Part shown: positions 45,500 to 58,257 of the stretch, one piece after another | How positions within the stretch are numbered: position 1 is the first letter of the stretch | How the letters are laid out: every line of letters begins with the position of its first letter | The notes under the pieces: generated by a model | Databases searched by the model: none | What the model was told of the DNA's origin: nothing | The model's input: only the letters and a program-made list of their open reading frames with translations | Program-made: the position numbers and the translations under genes | DNA from: Chiridota heheva | Lineage: Eukaryota > Echinodermata > Holothuroidea > Apodida > Chiridotidae | Length of the DNA: 64,000 nt | Assembly (NCBI GenBank): GCA_020152595.1 | Contig: JAIGNY010002242.1 | Coordinates: forward strand, 602,501-666,500 | Direction of reading: 5' to 3'

Positions 45500-48400
45500 A
45501 ATAAAAAAAAAATACACAATTAAGTAACATTAAATAAATGTTTGAAATAAAAGAAAATTTCAAAATTCAAATTCATACATGGTTCACAACAGGAAAATAT
45601 ATATAATTCTTTTAAAATACAAGTGGAAATGCACTTTATTAACTTATTGTTGGAAGTAAATTGAACTTATCGAAGATGAAATCATTTAAAAATGATTATT
45701 TCAAAAGATATAGCTTAAAGCATTCCATTTTAATTTGTGAAACCCCTAGATAAATACTCAGTAAAGATTTCTGCTTACTTAGTTCAAAATTCAATTATCT
45801 CTACGTACTCTTAAATTAAATAATATCGGAACCTTAGGGACTCTCCTCTAGCTTTTAGCATTTTTCTGAATGTAGTCCCTGTTGGATTGAAAGTGCTGTA
45901 AAGCATTCAGAGATTTTGAACATGTTCTTGATGAAGTATATTTCTATTTAGCAAATGATTATTAATTATTTTATTTATTCATTTATGATTTATTAATTGA
46001 TCAATTGTTTTTTTCTTCAGGTAAAAATGTTTCTCATCAATTTAAATTCTTTTGGAAGAAGAAATTATAAATGCTGTTTTTTTTCTTCACTGGATTTAAT
46101 CCAGATCATTATAACAAAAAACACAATATGTAGGCCTACCTTGCATGGGGATTGTTTTTAATGAAATTTAAGTTGTTGTGAACATTTTTGATTATTGTCT
46201 GGAACAGTTGAAGAACAGTACTGGTGTGTATTCTGTTTATTTTTCAAGGGTACATAAATTCTCAGTATCAGAAGTAAATCAAATATTGAAGAAAAAGTTT
46301 CTTTCTCCTCTGAATAGCATTATTGATTTTCATTGTTGCAAGTTTATGCCATTGTGCAAGTATGGATAGGCCTATATAGAACACTGGCTGAAGTGTACAT
46401 GTGGACATTTCATCGAATACCATTATATGCCATACAATTAGGCTACAGTATTCTACATATTCATACAACGGATACAACGGGTACATGAATATTAACCTCT
46501 GTTATGCAAAGTTTTAGACTATTTTGTGAATTACGTGATTTTCCAGGGCAATTTATATTTTCAGCGTTCGGGTTTAGAGGTCATTCTCACACTACGAGTC
46601 AGTGTTTTTCTGACCATCTGAATGTTATCCATAAAAAAAATGAATATTTTTCGTTTATGTTTGAATTTGTATAATTTTAATTGGCATAATTCATTAAATT
46701 GCTATCGTAGTAAATTACCAAAATAATCTGAACTTCAAATTTTGTCAGGAGGCCAGAGTCCAATCCATAGTTCATGCTGATGAACATTCACACCAATAGG
46801 CCTGCAAAGCAACAATGTGCTTACAGGAAGTACATGAAATCAGGGATTTGTTATTTGGAATAATAATCTTTGGTGAAATGGTATTTTAGCAGTATAAGCA
46901 AATATGAATGTATAATAACCCTATTAATTATAGCAAAAGAATAGTGAAAATTCTACTGCACAGGCTTAATTTTAGAAAATTAGTATTGACACCACGTTAT
47001 GATTATACATACACCAAGGTTCTACTTATCAAAACCCTACATTCACTAAGTATATGTATTCAGTTGCCTCAAGAAGCTCTGTCGTCACTAAATATCATTC
47101 ATTTTATTCTGAATTTGATATACAATTAAGATTCCCATGTAATCTGAAGTACAGTATATACTATTTGTTATTTTAAAGAAACACGTTATCAGGGGATTAC
47201 GAAGGGTTTGTGGCTATATCGTGTGAACGCCATTTCATACAGTGTATGTATACAGCATGCACATGCTGACACGGGAGATTATGATACAGATGTAAACAAC
47301 ACCACGTGACTGCACATTATCCATTCATGATATGGATCGTACGATATTAGCCAAATCAACATGATTCCTTTGGAAATAGGTGCAAAACTTGCGAACCCTA
47401 GACCGGATTCCACTGATTTTTATGCTTATTTTTATAGATTTAAATAGAAAGGATTTTTTTTATCACATATGTAAAGATAGTATGGGCCCCAAGACTGGAA
47501 ATGTAATTTGTGACCACATTTTTTTGCACCGGTTTTTTCGAAATATGAAATCGTTATGAATCCCTCCGATTTTCATTATTTTTTGCTTGAATTATTTCTT
47601 CAAATGTTAATGGATAGTTTTTTTTAAACCTTTATTTGCCTAAATTTTATATATTGATAACTTTTTTTGTGGTAACAAAGCTGTAATCACCTTGGAAAAA
47701 TAGCATCTTTCAGCTCGTCATATATCTATAATTCCGAGTGGAATACAAACAGAAGAGATTAAGCGAGTGTTAGCGAGGCTGGGAACTGACTGTCAGAGCC
47801 TGATTCACCCAACCCTTATTTTCCTCCACCCTGTCCCTTATACTCTCTGCCATGCCCCTTATTATTCCAAGTTTCCAACTTTGCCTCTCAACTATAACCA
47901 ACGTTCCCCCTTTACCCAATCTACAATTTGAATCAACAATTATAATTTCATGTTTGTCAGAGCTTATTGCCACTCACAATAAGTTTTCGATACCTCTCCC
48001 CCTTCCCATCCAAAATCTAGGCAGAATAGACATTTTCATCATTCTTAAATCCTTATTTTATATGACAAAGGATAAAAATTTAAACGGCAAGTCAAAATCT
48101 TATTCTTATCTCAACTTATACATGCTTGAAGATGACACAGCATAAAGGCTGCCATTTTGTTCAATTCTGTATTGAACTCTTGTGCATGATGACACTATTT
48201 CCCCAACATAAGTATTATAGTGTATTTTTTGGTGTATTTTTTTTTTTTTTTTTATCAAAGTTTTTTTTCTCCAAAATGATGAAAGACAAAGCTTTAACAG
48301 CATATTTTAATATTTCTATGTGTTAAAAAAAAGAAGAAAAAAAGACCCTTGACCCTAACAGAAGGAAAAAATAAGCTAGACACTTGAGATTATAATAAAA

Positions 48401-48540
48401 TACAAGACATTCCAACATCCTGATGGGTTGATAACACATTTTCAACATGGGTTGATAATATAATTTCCTGCATTTTAAAATCAAAATGGTGGCCCCCATA
48501 GTAGTTGCATTAAATTTTTTAATAATTACAAAAATTGTGT
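45500..48540. other. Non-coding stretch upstream of the visible SMG5 exons
   Basis: About 3 kb, AT-rich. A pyrimidine-rich stretch at 47790-48010 gives open frames on both strands without recognised similarity. T-runs near 48240. The preceding SMG5 exon was looked for here and not found. Confidence 0.5.
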
Positions 48541-48544
48541 AGAT

Positions 48545-51500
48545 TGTTGCAGGGAGTATGAGACTTGGTCAAAAGATTTGTAAATTGTATCAAATGTGTT
48601 AGATTGCTTCAGGGGGGTATGAGACTTGGTCAGAAGATTGTAAATTGTATCAAATGTGTTAGGATTGGTTCAGGGGGTATGAGACCTGGTCAGAAGATTT
48701 GTAAATTGTATCAAATGTGTTAGATTGCTTCACGGGGAATGAGACTTGGTCAGAAGATTTGTAAATTGTATCAAATGTGTTAAGATTGGTTCAGGGGGTA
48801 TGAGACTTGGTCAGAAGATTTGTAAATTTTATCAAATGTATTAGATTGGTTCAGGGGGTATGAGACTTGGTCAGAAGATTTGTAAATTGTATCAAATATG
48901 TTAGATTGCTTTAGGGGGTATGAGACTTGGTCAGAAGATTTGTAAATTGTATCATATGTGTTAAGATTGGTTAAGGGAGTATGAGACTTGGTCAGAAGAT
49001 TTGTAAATTGTATCAAATGTGTTAGGATTGCTTCAGGGGGTATGAGACCTGGTCAGAAGATTTGTAAATTGTATCAAATGTGTTAAGATTGGTTCAGGGG
49101 GTATGAGACTTGGTCAGAAGATTTGTAAATTGTATCAAACGTGTTAGATTGGTTCAGGGGGTATGAGACTTGGTCAGAAGATTTGTAAATTGTATCAAAT
49201 GTGTTAGATTGCTTTAGGGGGTATGAGACTTGGTCAGAGGATTTGTAAATTGTATCATATGTGTTAAGATTGGTTCAGGAGTATGAGACTTGGTCAGAAG
49301 ATTTGTAAATTGTATCAAATGTGTTAGATTGGTTCAGGGGGTATGAGACTTGGTCAGAAGATTTGTAAATTGTATCAAATGTGTTAGATTGCTTCAGGGG
49401 GTATGAGACTTGGTCAGAAGATTTGTAAATTGTATCAAATGTGTTAAGATTGCTTCAGGGGGTATGAGAATTGGTCAGAAGATTTGTAAATTGTATCAAA
49501 TGTGTTAAGATTGGTTCAGGGGGTATGAGACTTGGTCAGAAGATTTGTAAATTGTATCAAATGTACTAGATTGGTTCAGGGGTATGAGACTTTGTCAGAA
49601 GATTTGTAAATTGTATCAAATGTGCTAAGATTGGTTCAGGGGGTATGAGACTTGGTCAGAAGATTTGTAAATTGTATCAAACGTGTTAGATTGGTTCAGG
49701 GGGTATGAGACTTGGTCAGAAGATTTGTAAATTGTATCAAATGTGTTAGATTGCTTTAGGGGGTATGAGACTTGGTCAGAGGATTTGTAAATTGTATCAT
49801 ATGTGTTAAGATTGGTTCAGGGAGTATGAGACTTGGTCAGAAGATTTGTAAATTGTATCAAATGTGTTAGATTGCTTCAGGGGGTATGAGACTTGGTCAG
49901 AAGATTGTAAATTGTATCAAATGTGTTAGGATTGGTTCAGGGGGTATGAGACCTGGTCAGAAGATTTGTAAATTGTATCAAATGTGTTAGATTGCTTCAG
50001 GGGGAATGAGACTTGGTCAGAAGATTTGTAAATTGTATCAAATGTGTTAAGATTGGTTCAGGGGGTATGAGACTTGGTCAGAAGATTTGTAAATTTTATC
50101 AAATGTATTAGATTGGTTCAGGGGGTATGAGACTTGGTCAGAAGATTTGTAAATTGTATCAAATATGTTAGATTGCTTTAGGGGGTATGAGACTTGGTCA
50201 GAAGATTTGTAAATTGTATCATATGTGTTAAGATTGGTTAAGGGAGTATGAGACTTGGTCAGAAGATTTGTAAATTGTATCAAATGTGTTAGGATTGCTT
50301 CAGGGGGTATGAGACCTGGTCAGAAGATTTGTAAATTGTATCAAATGTGTTAAGATTGGTTCAGGGGGTATGAGACTTGGTCAGAAGATTTGTAAATTGT
50401 ATCAAACGTGTTAGATTGGTTCAGGGGGTATGAGACTTGGTCAGAAGATTTGTAAATTGTATCAAATGTGTTAGATTGCTTTAGGGGGTATGAGACTTGG
50501 TCAGAAGATTTGTAAATTGTATCATATGTGTTAAGATTGGTTCAGGGAGTATGAGACTTGGTCAGAAGATTTGTAAATTGTATCAAATGTGTTAGATTGG
50601 TTCAGGGGGTATGAGACTTGGTCAGAAGATTTGTAAATTGTATCAAATGTGTTAGATTGCTTCAGGGGGTATGAGACTTGGTCAGAAGATTTGTAAATTG
50701 TATCAAATGTGTTAAGATTGCTTCAGGGGGTATGAGAATTGGTCAGAAGATTTGTAAATTGTATCAAATGTGTTAAGATTGGTTCAGGGGGTATGAGACT
50801 TGGTCAGAAGATTTGTAAATTGTATCAAATGTACTAGATTGGTTCAGGGGTATGAGACTTTGTCAGAAGATTTGTAAATTGTATCAAATGTGCTAAGATT
50901 GGTTCAGGGGGTATGGGACTTGGTCAGAAGATTTGTAAATTGTATCAAATGTGTTAGATTGCTTCAGAGGGTATGAGACTTAGTCAGAAGATTTGTAAAT
51001 TGTATCAAATGTGTTAAGATTGGTTCAGAGGGTATGAGTTTTGGTCAGAAGATTTGTAAATTGTATCAAATGTGTTAAGATTGGTTCAGGGGATATGAGA
51101 CTTGGTCAGAAGATTTGTAAATTGTATCAAACGTGTTAGATTACTTCAGGGGGTATGAGACTTGGTCAGAAGATTTGTAAATTGTATCAAATGTGTTAAG
51201 ATTGGTTCAGGGGGTATAAGACTTGGTCAGAAGATTTGTAAATTGTATCAAATGTGTTAGATTGCTTCAGGGGGTATAAGACTTGGTCAGAAGATTTGTA
51301 AATTCTATCAAATGTTTTAAGATTGGTTCAGGGGGAATGAGACTTGGTCAGAAGATTTGTAAATTGTATCAAATGTGTTAGATTGCTTCAGGGGGCATGA
51401 GACTTGGTCAGAAGATTTGTAAATTGTATCAAATGTGTTAGGATTGCTTCAGGGGGTATGAGACTTGGTCAGAATATTTGTAAATTGTATCAAATGTCTT

Positions 51501-51665
51501 AGATTGCTTCAGGGGGAAAGAAAATTGGTCAGAAGATTTGTAAATTGTATCAAATGTGTTAGGATTGGTTCTGGGGTATGAGACTTGGTCAGAAGATTTG
51601 TAAATTGTATCAAATGTGTTAGATTGCTTCAGGGGGAATGAGACTTGGTCAGAAGATTTTTAATT
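48545..51665. repeat. 60-bp satellite array, about 52 monomers, with higher-order structure
   Basis: Monomer of 60 bp (61 with an AAG variant), carrying GGTTCAGGGGGTATGAGAC and GTCAGAAGATTTGTAAATTG. Variant marks (TTGCTT for TTGGTT, AAACGTG, CATATG, GACTTTGTC, GAATTGG) recur in the same order about 1,267 bp apart, e.g. 48780 against 50047 and 49016 against 50283. This shows a tandem duplication of 21 monomers. A shorter nine-monomer period (about 546 bp) links 49081-49250 and 49627-49795. No real ORF. Confidence 0.95.
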
Positions 51666-51724
51666 GTATCATATGAAGAAAGGTTTATGTCAAACTTTAT
51701 GTCTCTAATTATAACTATTATTCT

Positions 51725-53660
51725 TAATATGCCATGCTAACTCGCTGTTCATACACATATTATTCCAATTATGCCAGAATATTATTATGCCATAACTTGC
51801 TGTTCATACACCTATTATTCTTATTATGCCATAATAACTCGCTGTTCATACACATATTATACTTATTATTCCATAATAACTCGCTGTTCATACACCTATT
51901 ATTCTTATTATGCCATAATAAGTCGCTGTTCATACACATATTATTCTTATTATGCCATAACAACTCGCTGTTCATACACATTATACTTACTATGCCATAA
52001 CTCGCTGTTCATACACATATTATTCTTATTATGCCATAATAACTCGAAGTTCATACACATATTATTATGCCATAATAACTCGCTCTTCATACAAATATTA
52101 TTCTTATTATGCCATTACTCGCTGTTCATACACATTATTCTTATTATGCCATAGCTCGCTGTTCATACACATATTATTTTTATTATGCCATAATAACTCA
52201 AAGTTCATACACATATTATTCTTACTATGCCATAACTAACTGTTCAAACACATTATTCTTATTATGCCATAATAACTTGCTGTTTATACACCTATCATTC
52301 TTATTATGCCATAACTCGCTGTTCATACACATTATTCTTACTATGCCATAACTCGCTCTTCATACACATATTATTCTTATTACTGTATACCATAATAACT
52401 TGCTGTTAATACACATTATTCTTATTATGCCATAATAACTCAAGTTCATACATATTATTCTTATTATTCCATAAAGACTCGCTGTTCATACACACATTAT
52501 TCTTAATATAATAATTGCTGTTCAAACACATATTATTCTTATTTCCATAAAACTCTACTGTTCATAGACATATTATTCTTATTATGCCATAATAACTCTG
52601 TTTACATATATTATTCCATAATACCTCAAAGTTCATACACATTATTCTTATTATGCCATAATAAGTGTGTTCATACATATACAATTCTTATTATATAACT
52701 ATCTGTTCACACACAATTTTCTTATTATGCCATAATAACTCTCTGTTCATACACATATTATTCTTATTATGCCATAATAACTCTCTGTTCATACACATAG
52801 TATTCTTATTATGACATAATAACTCACTGTTCATACCCATATTTTTCTTATTATGCCATAATAACTCGCTGTTCAAACACATATTATTCTTATTATGCCA
52901 TAATAACTCTACTGTTCATACACATATTATTCTTATTATGCCATAATAACTCTGTTCATACATATATTATTCCATAATACCTCAAAGTTCATACACATTA
53001 TTCTTATTATGCCATAATAAGTCGTTGTTCATACACATACAATTCTTATTATGCCATAACTATCTGTTCACACACAATTTTCTTATTATGCCATAATAAC
53101 TCTCTGTTCATACACATATTATTCTTATTATGCCATAATAACTCAAAGTTCATACACATATTATTCTTATTATGCCATAATAACTCGCTGTTCATACACA
53201 CATTATTCTTAATATGCCATAACTTGCTGTTCATACACATACTATTCTTATTATGCCATAATAACTCGCTGTTCATACACACATTATTCTTAATATGCCA
53301 TAACTTGCTGTTCATACACATACTATTCTTATTATGCCATAATAACTCGCTATTCATACACATATTATTCTTATTATGCCATAACTCGCTGTTCTTACAC
53401 ATATTATTCCAATTATGCCATAATAATTCGCTGTTCATACACATATTATTCTTATTATGCCATAATAACTCGCTGTTCTTACACATATTATTCTTATTAT
53501 GCCGTAATAACTCGCCGTTCATACACATATTATTCTTGATATGCCATAACTTGCTGTTCATACACATAATATTCTCATTATGCCATAACTTGCTGTTTAT
53601 ACACATAATATTCTTTCTATGCCTTAACTCACTGTTCATACACATATTAAGTTATTATAC
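51725..53660. repeat. 42/39-bp satellite array
   Basis: Monomers of about 42 bp with the core ATTCTTATTATGCCATAATA then CTCGCTGTTCATACACA; a 39-bp variant lacks one ATA. Both lengths are multiples of three, so long spurious frames (up to 198 codons of LFIHILFLLCHNNS type) arise. It begins 60 bp after the 60-bp satellite and continues at 58210-58257 and 59620-60135. Confidence 0.95.
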
Positions 53661-53743
53661 CATATTCATAAATAGTAAATCTAATTACTAGCTTTCCGAT
53701 TGGCTAATAGGTGGTCTCGAATACATTCGAGACCAACATGAGG

Positions 53744-54710
53744 CAGGGTTCTACTGTAGCTAGACAAGTTTAAGTGCTGGGCTCTAGTGATAATCCAAGG
53801 TGACCTCCTAGACCCCCCTCCCATGAAGAACTGTTCAAACTGAGTCCACTTATATTGACAAATTGTCAATGAAATGTTTTTTTTGTTTTAACAGAATGGT
53901 AGAGGGATTTACAAAATATTTGTTATGTACAATGGATATTCAAAATACAATGGATATTCATCTGTCAAAGTGCCCTCCCCCCCCCCTCCTCCCTCCCTCT
54001 TCACAAAAAAAAAAGTACAAACATATGTCAGAAACTCTTCTTTCAATTTCCATTGTTATGCATCTTTACCCAAACTTTTTTACCGCTTTTATTTTCGTCC
54101 CAGTATCGAGCGACGAAATGCAACACATGTTCCTATGAAATACGCAACAACTTTTATCAATATAAAATCACCCACAAATCAAAACAATATCGATCAGTCC
54201 CTTATAATGTAAAGTGCATATGGGGTTTATAACAAATGTGATTGGTTACTTACATTTGGACCAGTCTATAAGCACGCCTTGGGCCTTTGGGGGTTTAATT
54301 TTTACTTTGTTAAAGTTTGTTTGTATGGCAAGTGACGGACTGGCAAGCTGCCAGCAGTGATTCACAAGGATTAAAACATGAACCTGAACTGTGTGCATGT
54401 ATGTACGTTTATGCAAAGAGCTTCGTGTATGGGTGATTTTATGATAATACAGTATTGCGGTAAATTCCCATAGTTCAGTTGTTTTGATCAAAATTTAATG
54501 TGCGTAATGTATGTTAGGTTATGTGTGTAAATCAGCGGATGACATAAATTGAGTGAGATTAAAAGGACATCTGTTTAAACACTTAATTATTTCACCGAAT
54601 TTAACTTTTGAGTGCTGGGCGGAAGAGTGAGTCTTAGAGCCGAGTGGTAGGCGGGAATTGCGAGTCCTGGGCGGGCCCGCCCAGCGCCGCCCACCGTAGC
54701 TAGAACCCTG
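53744..54710. mobile_element. 967-bp hAT-like nonautonomous element
   Basis: Ends are CAGGGTTCTACTGTAGCTAG and GTAGCTAGAACCCTG: CAGGGTTCTA and TAGAACCCTG are exact inverted repeats, and the subterminal AGTGCTGGGC and GCCCAGCGC also pair. Flanks are ACATGAGG (53736-53743) and ACATGATG (54711-54718), an 8-bp duplication with one mismatch, as expected for hAT transposition. The interior has no transposase; it has a C-run at 53980 and a GC-rich stretch near 54650-54690. It depends on a partner transposase elsewhere. Confidence 0.8.
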
Positions 54711-54794
54711 ACATGATGTACATTAGGAGAATGATGATGATCAACACTTTCCATATATTATCACACTTATTAAGCATAATAAATGTACATCATC

Positions 54795-54850
54795 CTAGGT
54801 CTCAAATGGCACAAATTGAGACTGGCTACATTTACATCTATCCCCTAGCC
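54795..54850. mobile_element. Remnant of the 135-bp foldback element
   Basis: GGTCTCAAATGGCACAAATT, then GAGACTGGCTACATTTACAT and CTATCCCCTA, parallels the right half of the foldback element at 58069-58204 (GTCTCAAATGGCATTTGAGA, CCGGCCACC, GCATTTATCCCC). Only one end is preserved. Confidence 0.5.
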
Positions 54851-55084
54851 TAATACGTAAATACTCATTTGGATAATCGATAGTGTGGAATACATGCGAG
54901 ACCAGACTGACTAGTAGTATGGTATGGCAGTGGATATGTGCCCCTCGAAATATACATCAGCAAAACAATAAAAACTGTATCCAAGGATGCAAAGAAATAA
55001 CTAGAACGGTAAATACCATCATGGTTCACATGCCCATGCAAATTGACACCCATATTATATGACCCGGCCAATTATAAAAATGGC

Positions 55085-55985
55085 ATCTCACACTAAGTCC
55101 CACATGGCATCCCATGTACCACATGGCATCTCACCCCATGTCCCACATGGCATCCAATCCCATGTCCCACATGGCATTCCACCATATCTTTCACATGGCA
55201 TCCAACCCTATGTCCCACATGACATCCCATGTCCCACGTGGCATTCCATCTTATGTCCCACAGGGCATCCTATCCTATGACCCACATGCCATTCTACTCT
55301 ATGTCCCACATCCCATGTACCAAATGACATCCCACCTCATGTCCCACATGACATCCCATGCCTTGTTCCACATGGCATTCCACCATATCTATCACATGGC
55401 AAACCACCATACAGTGTCTCACATGGCATTCCACCATATGTCCCACATGGCATTCCACCATATGTCCCACATGGCATCCCACGCTATGACCCACATGGAT
55501 CCCATCCTACATGTATGTCCCACGTTAATCCAACCATATGTACCACATTACATCCCTCCCTATGTCCCACATAGCATCCCTCCTTGTGTCCCGCATCAGT
55601 GGCTTCCCACCTGATGTTCCACATAGCATCCCACCATATGTTCCACATGGTATCCCTCCTAATGTCCCAATGACATCCTACTTTATGTCCCACATCGCAT
55701 TACATCCCATGTCCCACATCCCATGTCCCCATGGCCTCCTACCCTATGTCCCACATAGCCTCCTACCCTATGTCACACATGGCATCCTACCTTATGTCAC
55801 ACATGGCATCCTACCTTATGTCACACATGGCTTCCCAACCTATGTCACACTGTGTTGCTCGTGGCATCTTACCAAGTCCCACATGGCATTCCACCCTGTT
55901 CCACATGGCATCCCACCCCATGTCCCACGTGGCATCCCATTCAATGTCCCACATGGCATCCCACACCATGTCCCACATAACATCC
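55085..55985. repeat. 24-bp minisatellite (CCCACATGGCATCCCACC)
   Basis: Some 37 degenerate units of about 24 bp with core CCCACATGGCATCCCACC and CCATGT. ORFs on both strands reflect the repeat. A second block lies at 56095-56310 and a distant relative at 2860-3240. Confidence 0.9.
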
Positions 55986-56665
55986 CATAGGCTCCATAAA
56001 AAGTCTCATCCTAGCTATCACAGTCCCTGATTAAGCATACTATGTATAAAAGTGTCAGTTATATAATAACTTATATGCAAATGACTTGTTAAAATGGGGT
56101 GGGATGCCATGTCCCACGTCCTACATGACATTCCATCCCATGGCAATCCACCCTATATCCTACGTGGCATTCCACCCTGTTCCACATGGCATCCCACCCC
56201 ATGTCCCACATGGCATCCCACCCCATGTCCCACATGGCATCCCACCCCATGTCCCACATGGCATCCCATCCCATGTCCCACATGGCATCCCACCCTATGT
56301 CTGACATGACATCCCAGAAGCTCCATAAGAAGTCTCATCCTAGCTACCACAGTCCCTGATAGAGCATACTATGTATTAAAGTGTCAGTTCATGTAATAAC
56401 TTATATGCAAATGACTTGTTGAATAAGAAAAAAAGGTGGAGTCAAATAATTATGCCTGATATAGCCCTTGGTGTATACAACATGGTAAATATTATATCAT
56501 ATGTCCTTCATGGCCCCCATCCATGTCCCACATGGCATCCCTCCCTATGTTTATATGCAATCACATCCTGTCACACTCCCTGACTAAGCATATTAAATAA
56601 AAAAAGTCTGGTCAGGTCATAATACTGTAGCAACTTAATGCAAATGAGCACAATAATAAAGGTGG
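55986..56665. repeat. Composite repeat: minisatellite block plus 115-bp spacer, three copies
   Basis: A spacer with CTCCATAA.AAGTCTCATCC, CACAGTCCCTGAT, AGCATACTATGTAT and ACTTATATGCAAATGA at 55988-56090 recurs at 56312-56420 and, more diverged, at 56560-56660. Each copy follows minisatellite units (the clean 24-bp block at 56165-56300 precedes the second). The whole is therefore a longer composite unit of about 325 bp. Confidence 0.75.
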
Positions 56666-56669
56666 AGTT

Positions 56670-58060
56670 TAAAAAATCATGCCTGATACAATTGTTGGTG
56701 CCTAAATATTTTGAAGAATTTTAAGGATTTTAAATCTCAAGAACAACAAAAGAAACTTAAAAATTTCTGAAGAAAATTGAAAAATCATATCATTTTACAG
56801 TTATCTTCTAAGAAAATATCAAATGTATTGTAGACTTTTTAAGGAAACTAGTCATCAATCATATCTTAAGTATCTCTGAAAAACTTTAACATTTTATAAG
56901 GAAATTCTTACCTTCCATAAGGATTTTTGAAGAAACTTTAACTTTTTCTGAGGAACTCTGAAGAAACTTTAACATTTTCTGAGGAATTCTCAAAAAAACT
57001 TTAACATTTTTGAGGAAATCTGAGGACAAATCTGTGGACGGCCGGAGGGCAGGACGGTCGTAATTGCCATTACATAGGTTCGCATAATGCTACGCATGCG
57101 AACCAAAAACAAATATGTAGGCCTAGGATCCATGTGAAGAAAAAAACAAAAAACACAAATTCGAGCCACAAGAATCACGACTCTCAATCAACAATTCTTA
57201 ACTTTTGATTCAAGAACAATCACCGTCAGCAACAAACTCTAATCTAAAATTTGCCACTTATTCCTCTACTGACCAGAACAGAGATCTTGAGAGCCTTGCA
57301 AAGTCAATCTTCATCCCAAGTGAATTGCTACTATTCAAAATACCTCATTTAAACAGCAGATGTATTAACAGTAAATAACACTAGGCATTGGATTTACAGT
57401 ACGTACGTGTGAACATCATTTAGCCTAACTTACGACTTGAGAATGCCTAGGCCTATTTTGGTCACAAAACAAACGAGCAGCTAACTACTGACCAGCCCTA
57501 CTAAGTCAAACTCGATGTTCTCAAACTGTCTGAATTGTTTCAAAAGTTGCCTTAGCCAAACCTACATTCATCATCTTACCGTTGTCCCTAATTTTAATAA
57601 TTTTCCAAGACCTTGTTTTCAACTTTGTTCTGAATGCTCAGAGAGCAGTGCTAAGTTACGTGATTCAGCAGTACTGTACTGTTTGATCTGTTAATCTGCT
57701 GTCAAAACATGATAACCTGTGACCTGCCAATTTTAATGTAATTCTTTATTATTGTTCGAAAATCAATGAGCAGCTTCTTGCAGTCATATGGAAGTAATAT
57801 GAAAAAAGTGCTTGCGAGTAGAAATGTGCTGTGATGTTTTTTTTTTTTTCCATTAAATTTGGCGAGTTACTTGTCAAGCTCAATCATCTGTGATCAGTGG
57901 TATCGTATAATCAGATATGATCTTTTAACGAGTTGGTCATCCCAACCAATTTGAAGAATCTTTTAATCAAATTACGTCACAATGAGTGTTAGGAGAATAT
58001 GAAAAGTGATCAAAATAAATTTCCCTACTTTTATATATTTCCACCTAAAAAATTTAATAT
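56670..58060. other. Non-coding stretch with a small AT-rich tandem repeat
   Basis: At 56920-57020 a unit of about 35 bp with GAAGAAACTTTAAC and TTTTCTGAGGAA repeats about three times. A CGCATAATGCTACGCATGCG palindrome-like block lies at 57080-57100. T-run at 57836-57849. No gene seen. Confidence 0.55.
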
Positions 58061-58068
58061 TTATGAAT

Positions 58069-58204
58069 GGGGGATGAAAGCAAGGGTGGCCGATGACTTC
58101 ATCGTAGGGCCAACGGACATCGCTTTGGTCCGCTCAAACCCTACGATGACGTCATCCTTAGTCTCAAATGGCATTTGAGACCGGCCACCCTCGCATTTAT
58201 CCCC
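58069..58204. mobile_element. 135-bp multi-hairpin foldback mini-element
   Basis: Outer inverted ends GGGGATGAAAGCAAGGGTGG and CCACCCTCGCATTTATCCCC match at about 17 of 20 positions. Inside, GATGACTTCATCGTAGGG pairs with CCCTACGATGACGTCATC (17 of 18), GGACATCGCTTTGGTCC and GTCTCAAATGGCATTTGAGAC form further hairpins. It encodes no protein. It lies immediately next to the 42-bp satellite. Confidence 0.75.
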
Positions 58205-58257
58205 TTAAAATCTCGCTGTTCATACGCATATTATTCTTATTATGCCATAGTAACAAG
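58205..58257. repeat. 42-bp satellite monomer and LINE target duplication
   Basis: One monomer (CTCGCTGTTCATACGCATAT, ATTCTTATTATGCCATAGTA) ends in ATAGTAACAAG (58247-58257), repeated at 59626-59636 across the LINE. Confidence 0.9.

Noticed and set aside
48545-51665. CRISPR-like array
   Set aside because: Monomers are contiguous with no unique spacers, and the sequence is eukaryotic.
53049-53645. 198-codon open frame of CMNSELLWHNKNN repeats, and its plus-strand counterpart of LFIHILFLLCHNNS type
   Set aside because: Produced by the 42/39-bp satellite. Nothing beyond the repeat supports a gene.
55059-56309. Overlapping open frames of HMASHPMSHMAS type
   Set aside because: Translations of the 24-bp minisatellite on both strands.
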